Of a DNA stretch of 64,000 nt, positions 8,506 through 17,003 are shown piece after piece. How positions within the stretch are numbered: position 1 is the first letter of the stretch; each line of letters starts with the position of its first letter. The DNA comes from Rhodospirillales bacterium. Its GTDB lineage: Bacteria > Pseudomonadota > Alphaproteobacteria > Acetobacterales > Acetobacteraceae. Both the position numbers and the translations under genes were made by a program. The notes beneath the pieces are model-generated. The model did not search any database, was not told the DNA's origin, and saw only the letters and a list, made by a program, of their open reading frames with translations. The stretch is taken from positions 51,083-115,082 of the forward strand of contig JANYDF010000043.1 in the NCBI GenBank assembly GCA_025359905.1, given 5' to 3'.

Positions 8506-9077
8506 TCCGCAAACTGCTGACCGTGATCGAGGAAACCCACCAGGAGGCGGGCCAGCCCGTGAAGCCGGCCACTCGCAAGGCCGCCGCCATCGCGGTGATC
8601 GAAAATCCGTTCGCCGGGCGGCATGTCGCCGATCTGGCCGACCTGATCGAAATTGGCGAGATGCTGGGCGGCTTGCTTGGCGAGCGCGCGGTGCGGGCGC
8701 TGGGCATCCAGCCCAGTCAGGCGGAAAGCTACGGCAAGGCGGCGATTGTCGGCGAGGACGGCGAGTTGGAACACGCCGCCGCCATCCTGCACCCCAAGCT
8801 CGGCGCGCCGTTGCGCGTGGCGGTGGAAAGGGGCGCCGCCCTGGTACCGAGTGCCAAAAAGCGCGGCGGCATGGGGGCGGCCATCGACGTGCCGCTTGGC
8901 CATAAGGACGCGGCCTTCGTGCGCAGCCATTTCGACGCCATGGAAATCCGCGTGACCGACGCGCCGCGCCGCAACGAGATCGTCGTCGCGGTGGTGGTGA
9001 CCGATTCCGGCCGCCCGCTGCCGCGTGTCGGCGGTCTCAAGGCAGCGGACATCACCGGCAAAGACGGATTGCGCTGA
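8502..9077 (+). CDS. DUF1185 (amino acid synthesis) family protein
   Basis: The protein has 191 residues. It begins MIRKLLTVIEETHQEAG and continues with AIAVIENPFAG and the EDGELEHAAAILHPKLG region that define the DUF1185 family. Structures are known for the family but no firm reaction. A GGAGA ribosome site lies just upstream, and the start overlaps the UPF0280 stop by 4 bases. Its constant partnership with UPF0280 and 6-hydroxynicotinate-reductase-like genes suggests a part in degradation of an N-heterocycle or cyclic amide. The family name 'amino acid synthesis' should not be taken as a function. Confidence 0.8.
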   Translation: MIRKLLTVIEETHQEAGQPVKPATRKAAAIAVIENPFAGRHVADLADLIEIGEMLGGLLGERAVRALGIQPSQAESYGKAAIVGEDGELEHAAAILHPKLGAPLRVAVERGAALVPSAKKRGGMGAAIDVPLGHKDAAFVRSHFDAMEIRVTDAPRRNEIVVAVVVTDSGRPLPRVGGLKAADITGKDGLR

Positions 9078-9079
9078 GC

Positions 9080-9733
9080 ATGTTCATCGTTCGCATCGTC
9101 AAAGGCCGCCCACGGCTATTCCTGGGCGCGCTGTTCGGTCTGTTGGTGTGCGTTTTGCTGCCGGCGCATGTCTCGGTGCTCGGGCGGCTATTGCTGGCAT
9201 GGGACGCCGGATGCGCCGCGTTCCTGGTATTGGCCGCGCAAATGTTCAGCAGTTCGCGCCATGCCGACATCGCCGCCGATGCTGAACGGCAGGAAGAAGG
9301 TGAGTGGACCATCTTCTGGCTCACCGTCGGCAGCGTGACCGCAAGTTTTGCCGCCATTTTGGGCGAGTTCGCGGTGATCAAGGACTTGCCGCCGACCATT
9401 CGCGGCTTGCATGTCGGCTTGGTCGCGGTGACGCTGTTTCTGTCCTGGCTGATGACGCACACGGTGTTCGCCTACCGCTACGCGCATGAGTATTACGAAT
9501 GCGATGCGTCGGGCAAAATCGTCGGCGGCTTGATGTTCCCCGACGACGAGGTGCCGGACTACTGGGATTTCTTTTACTTCTCCATCGTGCTAGGCATGAC
9601 CTTTCAGGTCAGCGATGTGCAAATCACCAGCCGCAAACTACGGCGGCTGGCGGCGGCGCACGGCCTGCTGGGGTTTCTGTTTAACACCGTTATTCTGGCG
9701 CTGACCGTCAATATCGGCGCCAGCCTGTTGTGA
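9080..9733 (+). CDS. DUF1345 family integral membrane protein
   Basis: The protein has 217 residues, with about five to six hydrophobic segments (roughly residues 13-35, 38-55, 75-97, 108-130, 160-180 and 190-215). The YRYAHEYY motif and the PDYWDFFYFSIVLGMTFQVSDVQ segment are characteristic of DUF1345. The function is unknown and the protein probably resides in the inner membrane. It starts two bases after the DUF1185 stop, so it is probably cotranscribed with the heterocycle operon. Whether it contributes to transport is not shown. Confidence 0.8.
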   Translation: MFIVRIVKGRPRLFLGALFGLLVCVLLPAHVSVLGRLLLAWDAGCAAFLVLAAQMFSSSRHADIAADAERQEEGEWTIFWLTVGSVTASFAAILGEFAVIKDLPPTIRGLHVGLVAVTLFLSWLMTHTVFAYRYAHEYYECDASGKIVGGLMFPDDEVPDYWDFFYFSIVLGMTFQVSDVQITSRKLRRLAAAHGLLGFLFNTVILALTVNIGASLL

Positions 9734-9805
9734 GCGTGCCCAATTGACGCCAAACGCCGGGCGGCAGAGGCTGCCCGGCCTTGGTTCCGCGACCCGGAGA
9801 CTGCC

Positions 9806-11014
9806 ATGATGCTGCGCCGCCGCACGCTGCTTGCCGCCACCGCCGCCGGGCTTGCCGCCCCGGCCATCGTTCGCGCCCAAAGTGCGGACACCATTCGCAT
9901 CGGCGAAATCAATTCCTACACCGCCGTGCCCGCCTTCACCCTGCCGTATCGCAACGGCTGGCAACTGGCGGTCGAGCAGATCAACGCGGCGGGCGGCGTG
10001 CTGGGCCGCAAGCTGGAGGTGATCAGCCGCGACGACGCCGGGCGGCCGCAAGACGCCATCCGGCTGGCCGGCGAGTTGGTGAACGAACAGAAAGTCGATC
10101 TGCTGGCTGGCGGCTTCCTGTCCAATATCGGCCTCGCGATCAGCGACTTCGCCAAGCAGCAGGGCAAATTGTTCGTGGCCGGTGAGCCGTTGAGCGATGC
10201 GTTGGTGTGGCAGAAGGGCCATCGGCTGTGCTTCCGGCTGCGCCCGTCCACCTATATGCAGGCGGCGATGCTGGTACCGGATGCCGCGAAGCTGAAAGCC
10301 AAGCGCTGGGTAACGGTGGCGCCGAACTATGAATACGGCACATCAACCGTGAAGTGGTTCAAGCAATTGCTGAGTGCCGCCCGCCCGGACGTGGCGTTTG
10401 TCGGCGAGCAGTGGCCCGCCCTGGGCAAGATCGACGCGGGGGCCACGGTGGCGGCCCTAGCCGAAGCCAAGCCAGACGCCATCCTGAACGTGACGTTCGG
10501 CGCCGACCTGACCAATTTCGTCCGCCAGGGCAATACGCGCGGGCTGTTCGAAGGCCGCGACGTGGTCTCGGTGCTGACCGGCGAGCCGGAATACCTCGAC
10601 CCGCTGGCCGATGAGACGCCGCCGGGCTGGATTGTCACCGGTTATCCGGTGGACAGCGTGACGGACGCCGCCAACCGCGTCTTTATCGACGCCTACAAGG
10701 CCAAGTTTGGCGAACGCCCGCGCATGGGGTCGGTGGTGGGTTACGCGCTGATCCAGGCGATTGCCGCCGGCATTACCCAGGCGGGCAGCACGAATACCGA
10801 TGCGATGGCCGGCAAGGGCTTCCCCGGCGCGTCGTTCGCCACCCCGTTCGGCCCGGCGCAATGGCGGGCGCAGGACCATCAATCGACGCTTGGCACATAT
10901 GTTGGGCGCACCGCGCTGGTGGATGGGCACGGCACGATGGTGGATTGGCGCTATGTGGACGGCGCCGCCGCCCTGCCCGACGACAACACCGTGAAGTCGC
11001 TGCGCCCGGCATGA
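9806..11014 (+). CDS. Branched-chain-type ABC transporter substrate-binding protein
   Basis: The protein has 402 residues. It begins with an export signal containing twin arginines (MLRRRTLLAATAAGLAAPAIVRA), cut probably near residue 26; a Tat route is possible. The mature part shows the periplasmic binding protein fold type I of LivJ-like proteins. Examples are the IRIGEINSYT start, an NGWQLAVEQINAAGGVLG segment and a DDAGRPQDAIRLAGELV segment. It would capture a small ligand in the periplasm for an ABC importer. No permease or ATPase gene accompanies it. A methyltransferase gene overlaps its stop instead. Its position after the heterocycle operon suggests the ligand is that operon's substrate. 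Confidence 0.88.
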   Translation: MMLRRRTLLAATAAGLAAPAIVRAQSADTIRIGEINSYTAVPAFTLPYRNGWQLAVEQINAAGGVLGRKLEVISRDDAGRPQDAIRLAGELVNEQKVDLLAGGFLSNIGLAISDFAKQQGKLFVAGEPLSDALVWQKGHRLCFRLRPSTYMQAAMLVPDAAKLKAKRWVTVAPNYEYGTSTVKWFKQLLSAARPDVAFVGEQWPALGKIDAGATVAALAEAKPDAILNVTFGADLTNFVRQGNTRGLFEGRDVVSVLTGEPEYLDPLADETPPGWIVTGYPVDSVTDAANRVFIDAYKAKFGERPRMGSVVGYALIQAIAAGITQAGSTNTDAMAGKGFPGASFATPFGPAQWRAQDHQSTLGTYVGRTALVDGHGTMVDWRYVDGAAALPDDNTVKSLRPA

Positions 11015-12081
11015 GTTTGGACTTTTCCGCCGTTCTGCGCCCGCCGCGCCGCGATCTGGCGGGGGCGCTCGGGCGGATCGACGGCATGGTGATCGCCGAG
11101 GTCTGGGGCTCGGTGGTCGGCTGGATGGTGCACCCGATCCACCGGATCGAGCGGGTGCGGCTATTGCTGAACGGCGCGGTGCTGGGCGAGGCGGACACGC
11201 AGGAGCGCGCCGATGTCGGCGGGTTTTTCCCCGGTGTGGCGCACGCCGCGCACGGCTATTTCCATGTGCAGGGCAAAGTGAAGCAACTGCGCGGGCAGAC
11301 CGTGCACGTGCAAATGATCGGCCTGTCCGGCGGCCAGGAAGTTGTCTGCGCCGAGGACTTCTTCCCCGGCGAGGCGCTGGCGGATATTGCCTCGCCGGAC
11401 GAAGATTTGATGCACCGGGTCGCGTCAACACGGGACAGCGAAGAATTCCGCCGCCTCGGCTTCGCCATCGCGGCACAGTTGCTGCAGGCCATGCGCGACA
11501 ACCTGCCCGGCAACGCCGCCCCGCGCGTGCTGGACTGGGGCTGCGGCTCCGGGCGGGCGACGCGTTTCATGCCGCTACTGTGGCCGGCGTTGCGGCTGAC
11601 CGGCTGCGATATCGATGCGACTGCCGTTGAGTGGTGCCGCGCACATATCCCAGGCCCGCAATTCGACGTCACCGGCCCGTTCCCGCCGCTGCCGTATGCC
11701 GGCGGCGCATTCGATGCGGTGGTGGCGTCATCGGTGATGACCCATCTGACCGCCGATGTCCAGGTGGCATGGCTGCGCGAAGTGCGCCGTATTTTGGCCC
11801 CCGGCGGCGTGTTCGTGGCCAGCGTGCTGGGCGCGCTGTCGATGACCAGCCAGCCGGCCAGCGAGCGCGAGGCGCTGGACCGCGAGGGGATTCGCGACGC
11901 CAAGCCGGACCCGGCGTTGGATGGCGTCGCCCCGGCGGGATATTATCGCTCGACGTTTCAGACCGAGGCTTACACGCAGCAGGTTTGGTCGCCAGTGTTG
12001 CCGGTGATCGAATACCGGCACGCTGGGCTGACCAATTATCAGGATTTGGTGATTATGCGGCGGAAGGTGGCGGAGAGCTGA
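11011..12081 (+). CDS. Class I SAM-dependent methyltransferase with N-terminal beta-rich domain
   Basis: The protein has 356 residues. Residues 1 to about 120 look like an extra beta-sandwich-type domain with segments such as VWGSVVGWMVHPI and ERADVGGFFPG. This type is often found in glycan-associated methyltransferases. The catalytic Rossmann domain follows. Motif I is VLDWGCGSGRATR (near residue 172), the acidic motif II is LTGCDID, and the post-motif segment is LAPGGVFVASVL. It transfers a methyl group from S-adenosylmethionine to an unknown acceptor. The start at 11011 overlaps the binding-protein stop by 4 bases. The open frame reaches upstream to 10861, but that region belongs to the previous gene. 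Confidence 0.8.
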   Translation: MSLDFSAVLRPPRRDLAGALGRIDGMVIAEVWGSVVGWMVHPIHRIERVRLLLNGAVLGEADTQERADVGGFFPGVAHAAHGYFHVQGKVKQLRGQTVHVQMIGLSGGQEVVCAEDFFPGEALADIASPDEDLMHRVASTRDSEEFRRLGFAIAAQLLQAMRDNLPGNAAPRVLDWGCGSGRATRFMPLLWPALRLTGCDIDATAVEWCRAHIPGPQFDVTGPFPPLPYAGGAFDAVVASSVMTHLTADVQVAWLREVRRILAPGGVFVASVLGALSMTSQPASEREALDREGIRDAKPDPALDGVAPAGYYRSTFQTEAYTQQVWSPVLPVIEYRHAGLTNYQDLVIMRRKVAES

Positions 12082-12121
12082 ATAGGAGGTACGATGCCCT
12101 ATCGAGCTCCGGACGCCCTGG

Positions 12122-12141
12122 ATTCTGGCCTATGCCGGAAT
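12122..12141. repeat. Short hairpin repeat (ATTCTGGC/GCCGGAAT)
   Basis: The 8-base arms 12122-12129 and 12134-12141 pair with one G-U and enclose a CTAT loop. The surrounding sequence (CTGGATTCTGGCC...GCCGGAATGAC) resembles a common dispersed repeat of high-GC proteobacteria. It lies just after the methyltransferase gene and may help end or protect its transcript. Confidence 0.5.
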
Positions 12142-12196
12142 GACCATGACCCGTTATGAAACGGCGTTCAAGAATACAGCACCGCAGATCAACGCC

Positions 12197-12235
12197 GAAT
12201 TCGCCCTCCCCCAGCATACGAGAGAGGGCGAATTC
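12197..12235. terminator. Bidirectional terminator-like hairpin between convergent genes
   Basis: GAATTCGCCCTC at 12197-12208 pairs perfectly with GAGGGCGAATTC at 12224-12235 around a 15-base loop. It sits between the rightward methyltransferase gene and the leftward hyuB gene, where a shared terminator is expected. There is no clear T-run, so the terminator role is inferred from position and stem strength. Confidence 0.65.
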
Positions 12236-12255
12236 GTTGGCTTGGTCTGGTTCGC

Positions 12256-14031
12256 TCAGCCCTTCCGCAATGCCGCCCGCCGCGCCGCCGTCTTTTCGGC
12301 GTTCACCGCGTAGCCGTAACCGTCGTCGACTTCATCGAACACCACGCCGTACACCTCGAAGGCGTGTGCCGCGTTGATGAACTCGTCGAGCACGTCGTCC
12401 AGCACCTTGGCCGGGTCACGGTCCAGCGGGTCGCCGTAGCCGCCGCCGACCGGGCTGAAATACGTCACCACATCGCCCGCTTCGGCGCGCAGGCCGGAGA
12501 ACTTGGCGTATTCGGCGCGGGCGTTTTCCGGATTGGCGATGTTGTGCACCTGCATCCGCCCGCCATGCCCGGCCTGTCCGCCGAATATGCCCCACGGGGC
12601 ATCCTCGTGGCGATCCGATTCATGGGTGACGAAGCCGGGCGACAGAAAGCGTTGCGACTTCACCACGCCCTGCCCGCCGCGGAACTTGCCCGCACCGGGG
12701 AACACGTCGTCGCGCACTTCGTAGCGGTCGCAGATCAGCGGCAGATGCATGCCGAGATCTTCCAGCGGGTTGTTGCGGGTGTTGCGCATCAACTCTTCCA
12801 CCGTGTCCGGCCCGTCCGAACGCGGACGCCCGCCCATCGCGGCTTCGTTGACTTCGAGGAACACCCAGTAATTACCGTTCGGCCGCACGCCGGAATAAGC
12901 GGCGAAGCTCAGCGTCGCCGCGTTGCCCGCCGTGGCTTTGTCCGGCACCACCGGGGCCAGCGCCTTGATGATCAGATCGACCACCCGCTGAATTTGCGAG
13001 AACCGCGCCTCGGCGGCGGTCGGTGCAATCGGGTTGTAGATGCAGCCCGCAGGAGCGGTGACTTTCACCGGGCGGAACGAGCCTTCGTTCGCCGGGATCG
13101 GGTCCGCCAGCGTGTAGGTATCAAGCAGCAGCGCGCGGAAGGCGAAGTAGCACGCCACTTTCGTGGAGCCTTCGAACGGCACATTATACGCGGTCGGCAC
13201 CTGCGGCGAGGAGCCGGTGAGGTCCACTTCCACGCCGTCGCCGCGCACCCGCACTGTCACCTTGATCGGCAGGGTCTTGCCACGGTTGCGGCCATCGTCA
13301 TCGAGGAAGCCTTCGGCGGTGTAATCCCCGTCCGGAATCGCCGAGATCGCACGGCGCAGCGCGCCTTCGGAGTAGTCCATCAGCTGCTTGCAGCACTGCT
13401 GCACCACGCCCTTGCCGTAGCGCGCCAGCAATTCCTGAAAGCGCCGCACACCGAGTTCGGCGGAGGCGATCTGCGCTTCAAGGTCGCCCATCACCAAGCC
13501 CGGCACGCGGGTGTTGTCGCGGATGAACTTCCACAGAAACTCGTTGCGCTTGCCTTCTTCGTACAGCTTCAAGCCATTGAGCAGCATACCTTCGGCGTAC
13601 ATGTCCGGCACGTCGATAATCAGGCCCGGCGTGGCCGCCCCGATATCGACATGGTGCGCGGTGTTGGCCGAGAAGCCGACCAACTCGCCTTCAAAGAAGA
13701 TCGGCATCACGATGGCGATGTCGGGCGAGTGGCTGGCGCCGAAATACGGGTGATTGTGGATGCAGCAATCGCCCGGCTTCCACGCATCCAGCGGGATGCT
13801 TTTTTCGATGCCGCGCAGATAGCCGGGCAGCGAGCCGATATGCATCGGCGTGGAGTCGGATTCACACAGCGTTTGAAACTGCGCGTCGAACAGGCCCGCG
13901 CCGAGATCCTGGCTCTCGCGGATAATCGACGAGTAGGACATGCGGTACAGCACGTTGCCCATCTGCTCGGCGATGGAATGCAGCGCCCCGCCAACCACCT
14001 GCAGGGTAATCGGATCGACTTCGTGGCTCAT
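12256..14031 (-). CDS. hyuB: Hydantoinase/oxoprolinase subunit B (HyuB/AcxB type)
   Basis: The protein has 591 residues. It begins with the DPITLQVVGGALHSIAEQMG segment and carries RESQDLGAGLFD and GDCCIHNHPYFGASH stretches, all typical of HyuB. With HyuA, these proteins form ATP-dependent cyclic-amide hydrolases (hydantoins, N-methylhydantoin, 5-oxoproline) or acetone/acetophenone carboxylases. The gene follows hyuA by 24 bases on the reverse strand and is clearly in the same transcript. An AGAAGG ribosome site lies about 10 bases upstream. The N-carbamoylsarcosine-amidase-like gene upstream favours an N-methylhydantoinase role. That specificity is an inference. Confidence 0.88.
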   Translation of the reverse strand: MSHEVDPITLQVVGGALHSIAEQMGNVLYRMSYSSIIRESQDLGAGLFDAQFQTLCESDSTPMHIGSLPGYLRGIEKSIPLDAWKPGDCCIHNHPYFGASHSPDIAIVMPIFFEGELVGFSANTAHHVDIGAATPGLIIDVPDMYAEGMLLNGLKLYEEGKRNEFLWKFIRDNTRVPGLVMGDLEAQIASAELGVRRFQELLARYGKGVVQQCCKQLMDYSEGALRRAISAIPDGDYTAEGFLDDDGRNRGKTLPIKVTVRVRGDGVEVDLTGSSPQVPTAYNVPFEGSTKVACYFAFRALLLDTYTLADPIPANEGSFRPVKVTAPAGCIYNPIAPTAAEARFSQIQRVVDLIIKALAPVVPDKATAGNAATLSFAAYSGVRPNGNYWVFLEVNEAAMGGRPRSDGPDTVEELMRNTRNNPLEDLGMHLPLICDRYEVRDDVFPGAGKFRGGQGVVKSQRFLSPGFVTHESDRHEDAPWGIFGGQAGHGGRMQVHNIANPENARAEYAKFSGLRAEAGDVVTYFSPVGGGYGDPLDRDPAKVLDDVLDEFINAAHAFEVYGVVFDEVDDGYGYAVNAEKTAARRAALRKG

Positions 14032-14055
14032 GATGCCGGTACCTTCTTGCAGGGA

Positions 14056-16143
14056 TCAGGCGCGAACGATGTGCATGTCGCCATGCGACAGCACGCGGGC
14101 AGTGTAGCCGGGCGGCAGCAGCGTGGTGGAGTTGTGCTGCACCACTAGCGCCGGGCCGCGAATGATGTCGCCGTCCAGCAGCTTGCTGCGCATGTAGCGC
14201 GGCGTCGGCGTGGCTTTGCCATCGTCGAAGATGGTGTCACGCACATACACCAGCGCATCGGCCGGATCGGTGCGCCCACCCTTGGACAGATCGGGCAGCT
14301 TCAGGCTGTCAACCTCGGCGGTGCCGATCACCCGCAGAGTCACCACTTCCACCATTTGGTCGGCGAAGGCGTGGCCGTAGACCTGCTTGTGGGCAGTATA
14401 GAAGTTCTTGATCACCGCAGCGACGTTGTCCGCACCAAGTGCTGCCGCCGGGATTTCGGCACGCAGTTCGAAGCCCTGGCCGGCATAGCGGCACTCGGCG
14501 ATGCGCACGAACTTCTGCTTATTCGCCGCAATGCCGTCCGCCGTCAGCCGCGCCGCCGCCTCGGCCTGCAGAGCGTCCAGCGCGGCGTTGGTGGTGGCGA
14601 ATTCTGCCGGTGTCGCCGTGTTCAGCACCGTCAGCACCGAGCGGGTGAATTCGTAGCGCAGTTCGGTCACCAGCAGCCCCATCGCGGCGGTGATGCCGGG
14701 ATGCAGCGGCGAGATGCAGTCCTTGGAGTAGATCATCTCCGACAGCGCCGTGACATGCAGCGGCCCGGCGCCGCCGAAGCCCATCAGCGAGAAGTTGCGC
14801 GGATCGACGCCCTTGGCCACCGAGTTGGCGTTGATTGCCAGCGCCATGTTGTTGTTGATGATCTTCAACACGCCGATCGCGGCATCCACCACGCTCAGGC
14901 CGAGCTTGTCGGCGATGTGCGTCTTGATCGCCGTTTCGGCCAAGGCCGGGTCGATCTTCAGATCGCCGCCGAGGAACTGCTCCCGATCCAGCCGCCCCAG
15001 CACGACCTGCGCGTCCGTCACCGTCGGTTCGCTGCCGCCATTGCCGTAGCACGCCGGGCCAGGCACCGCGCCCGCCGAACGCGGACCGACGCGGAACGCG
15101 CCGCCCTGATCGATATAGGCAATCGAGCCGCCGCCGGCACCGATGGCGTCGATGTCGATCATCGGCACCAGCACCGGCAGGCCCGCCACTTCGGTATCGC
15201 GCGGGTTCTTGATGCGCAACTGCCCGTCTTCGATCACGCTGATATCAGCCGAGGTGCCGCCGATATCGATGGTGATGACGTTGCCGGTATTGCACGCCTC
15301 ACCCGTCCAGCGCCCGCCGATCACGCCGCCAGCCGGGCCGGACAGCAGCAAACCGACTGGACGCACCGACGAGTTTTCAATCGTCGAGATGCCGCCGTTG
15401 GACTGCATGATGCGCACTTCGGCGCGCACGCCCGCATTGCGCAGGCGCTGTTCCAGATTGCGCAGATACAGCGAGGTTTTCGGGCCGATATAGGCGTTCA
15501 TCGCGCAGGTGCTGAACCGCTCGTATTCGCGGATCACGTTCACCACGTCCGACGAGGCGCAGACGAACGCCTCCGGCAGCGTGCGCTTGACGATTTCCTT
15601 GGCGCGCTGCTCGTGGTCGTCGTTCAGGAAGGCGAATAGGAACGCAATAATCACCGCGTCGAGCTTGCGCTTGGCAAACAGCTCGGCGGCGGCTTCAACT
15701 TCACCGAGATCCAGCGGCGTCTCGACCGTGCCGGCCGGCGGCATGATGCGCTCGGTGACCGCGATGCGGTTACGGCGCTTGACCAGCGGCTTGGATTGCC
15801 ACGGCACGTCGAATTGCAGCGAGAAATTGTGCGGCCGCTTGTGGCGGGCCATGTGCAGGATGTCGCGGAAGCCCTTGGTGGTGATCATGCCCACCTCGGC
15901 ACCCTTGCGCTCGATGATCATGTTGGTGGCAACCGTGGTGCCGTGGAACACGAAGTCCACTTCACCGGGCGCGACACCTGCCAAGGCGCAGGCTTCGACC
16001 ACGCCGCGCACCACCGCCTCGCTTTGATCGGCGGGGGTGCTGGGCACCTTATGGACGACAACCTGCTGCCCGCCTCCGGGTGATCCGCGCTCCAGAACGA
16101 TGTCGGTAAAGGTGCCCCCGACGTCCACGCCCACACGGATCAT
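14056..16143 (-). CDS. hyuA: Hydantoinase/oxoprolinase subunit A (HyuA type, ATP-binding)
   Basis: The protein has 695 residues. It starts MIRVGVDVGGTFTDIVL, the phosphate-binding motif of the ASKHA ATPase fold found in HyuA. It continues with FHGTTVATNMIIERKGA and ITIDIGGTSADIS, the other nucleotide motifs of the family. I place the start at 16143, preceded by a GGGAGT ribosome site. An in-frame ATG at 16185 would add 14 non-conserved residues. HyuA activates the substrate at the expense of ATP while HyuB supplies the rest of the active site. It is followed by hyuB and preceded by the isochorismatase-fold amidase gene, all on the reverse strand. Confidence 0.9.
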   Translation of the reverse strand: MIRVGVDVGGTFTDIVLERGSPGGGQQVVVHKVPSTPADQSEAVVRGVVEACALAGVAPGEVDFVFHGTTVATNMIIERKGAEVGMITTKGFRDILHMARHKRPHNFSLQFDVPWQSKPLVKRRNRIAVTERIMPPAGTVETPLDLGEVEAAAELFAKRKLDAVIIAFLFAFLNDDHEQRAKEIVKRTLPEAFVCASSDVVNVIREYERFSTCAMNAYIGPKTSLYLRNLEQRLRNAGVRAEVRIMQSNGGISTIENSSVRPVGLLLSGPAGGVIGGRWTGEACNTGNVITIDIGGTSADISVIEDGQLRIKNPRDTEVAGLPVLVPMIDIDAIGAGGGSIAYIDQGGAFRVGPRSAGAVPGPACYGNGGSEPTVTDAQVVLGRLDREQFLGGDLKIDPALAETAIKTHIADKLGLSVVDAAIGVLKIINNNMALAINANSVAKGVDPRNFSLMGFGGAGPLHVTALSEMIYSKDCISPLHPGITAAMGLLVTELRYEFTRSVLTVLNTATPAEFATTNAALDALQAEAAARLTADGIAANKQKFVRIAECRYAGQGFELRAEIPAAALGADNVAAVIKNFYTAHKQVYGHAFADQMVEVVTLRVIGTAEVDSLKLPDLSKGGRTDPADALVYVRDTIFDDGKATPTPRYMRSKLLDGDIIRGPALVVQHNSTTLLPPGYTARVLSHGDMHIVRA

Positions 16144-16221
16144 TGCATCACTCCCGTTGTCCTCAACCTGACTATAGCGCAGCAACCCCGGCCGTATCAG
16201 TGGCCGGGGTTATTTCTGGTA

Positions 16222-16905
16222 TTAGCCGATGGCATTGCCGCGCAGATACGCCAGCACATTCTCCAGCGGCTCGACATCGCCGAATTTCGCGTCGATATCG
16301 AACAGGTTCCATTCCACAGCACCGGCAATGCGGTCGCCGACGCACTCGCGCACCGCGATCGGGCGGAAGCCTTCGGCAATGCCGTCCTCGATGGTGTGGC
16401 GCACGCAGGCGGCGGCGGTGACGCCGGTGACGATGATGGTATCGACGCCGCAGGCCTTCAAATAGCCGCTCAGATAAGTGCCGTTGAAGCCGGAGGCGCG
16501 CTTCTTGACGATGACCATTTCGTTTGGCAGCGGCGCGATGCGGTCGTCGATCTTCACGCCTTCGGACCCTTCGGCCAGCACCTCGACCGGGATCTTGTGG
16601 TGCCACAGCCCCATATCGGTGTTCGGGCCTTCGGTGACGGTGTAGGCGGTCGTGGTATAAACCACCGGCAGACCGCGCGCACGGAAGGCCTGCAACAGTG
16701 CCTGCACGCCGGGAATGATCGTTTCCATACCGTCGCAGGTAAAGGCGTAGCCCGGACGGGTCCAGGCATTGGCCAAGTCGATGTTGATCAGCGCCGGTTT
16801 CTTGCCGTAGCCAATGCGGCGCTGGAAACCGCGATCCTGATACAAGGTGGAATTGGCCTTGAACAGCACGTTCAGCGCGTTCTTGACTTCTTCGGAGGTC
16901 TGCAT
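16222..16905 (-). CDS. Isochorismatase-fold amidohydrolase, N-carbamoylsarcosine amidase-like
   Basis: The protein has 227 residues. It shows the three catalytic residues of cysteine amidases of this fold: Asp in ALINIDLANAWT, Lys in VIVKKRASGF, and the nucleophile Cys in TAAACVRHTIEDG. The long N-terminus before the Asp resembles N-carbamoylsarcosine amidohydrolase, which releases sarcosine, CO2 and ammonia. The adjacent hyuAB genes could supply N-carbamoylsarcosine from N-methylhydantoin. Maleamate amidohydrolase (NicF) has a similar fold and remains possible, since nicotinate-like genes occur elsewhere in the window. An AGGGAG ribosome site precedes the start. The gene diverges from a LysR gene 98 bases away. 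Confidence 0.75.
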   Translation of the reverse strand: MQTSEEVKNALNVLFKANSTLYQDRGFQRRIGYGKKPALINIDLANAWTRPGYAFTCDGMETIIPGVQALLQAFRARGLPVVYTTTAYTVTEGPNTDMGLWHHKIPVEVLAEGSEGVKIDDRIAPLPNEMVIVKKRASGFNGTYLSGYLKACGVDTIIVTGVTAAACVRHTIEDGIAEGFRPIAVRECVGDRIAGAVEWNLFDIDAKFGDVEPLENVLAYLRGNAIG

Positions 16906-17003
16906 CGGGGGGCTCCCTTGGTGGCGATGGCAGGACCGTATCGAGAGCCCGTCCCAGGGGGAAATAGCGTTTCTGCTGCTGGTAATGCGTGCTAGGCATC
17001 ACC

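Noticed and set aside
12094..12159. 21-codon frame with an AGGAGG sequence upstream
   Set aside because: The ribosome-site spacing is short and the frame runs through a dispersed-type hairpin repeat, so it is more likely a chance frame.
12364..14148. Forward-strand open frame of 594 codons opposite hyuB
   Set aside because: It is antisense to a well-matched HyuB protein and shows no domain or ribosome site.
16906..17003. LysR T-N11-A operator in the divergent gap
   Set aside because: Several weak T-N11-A spacings occur by chance and none has good dyad symmetry, so no site is called.
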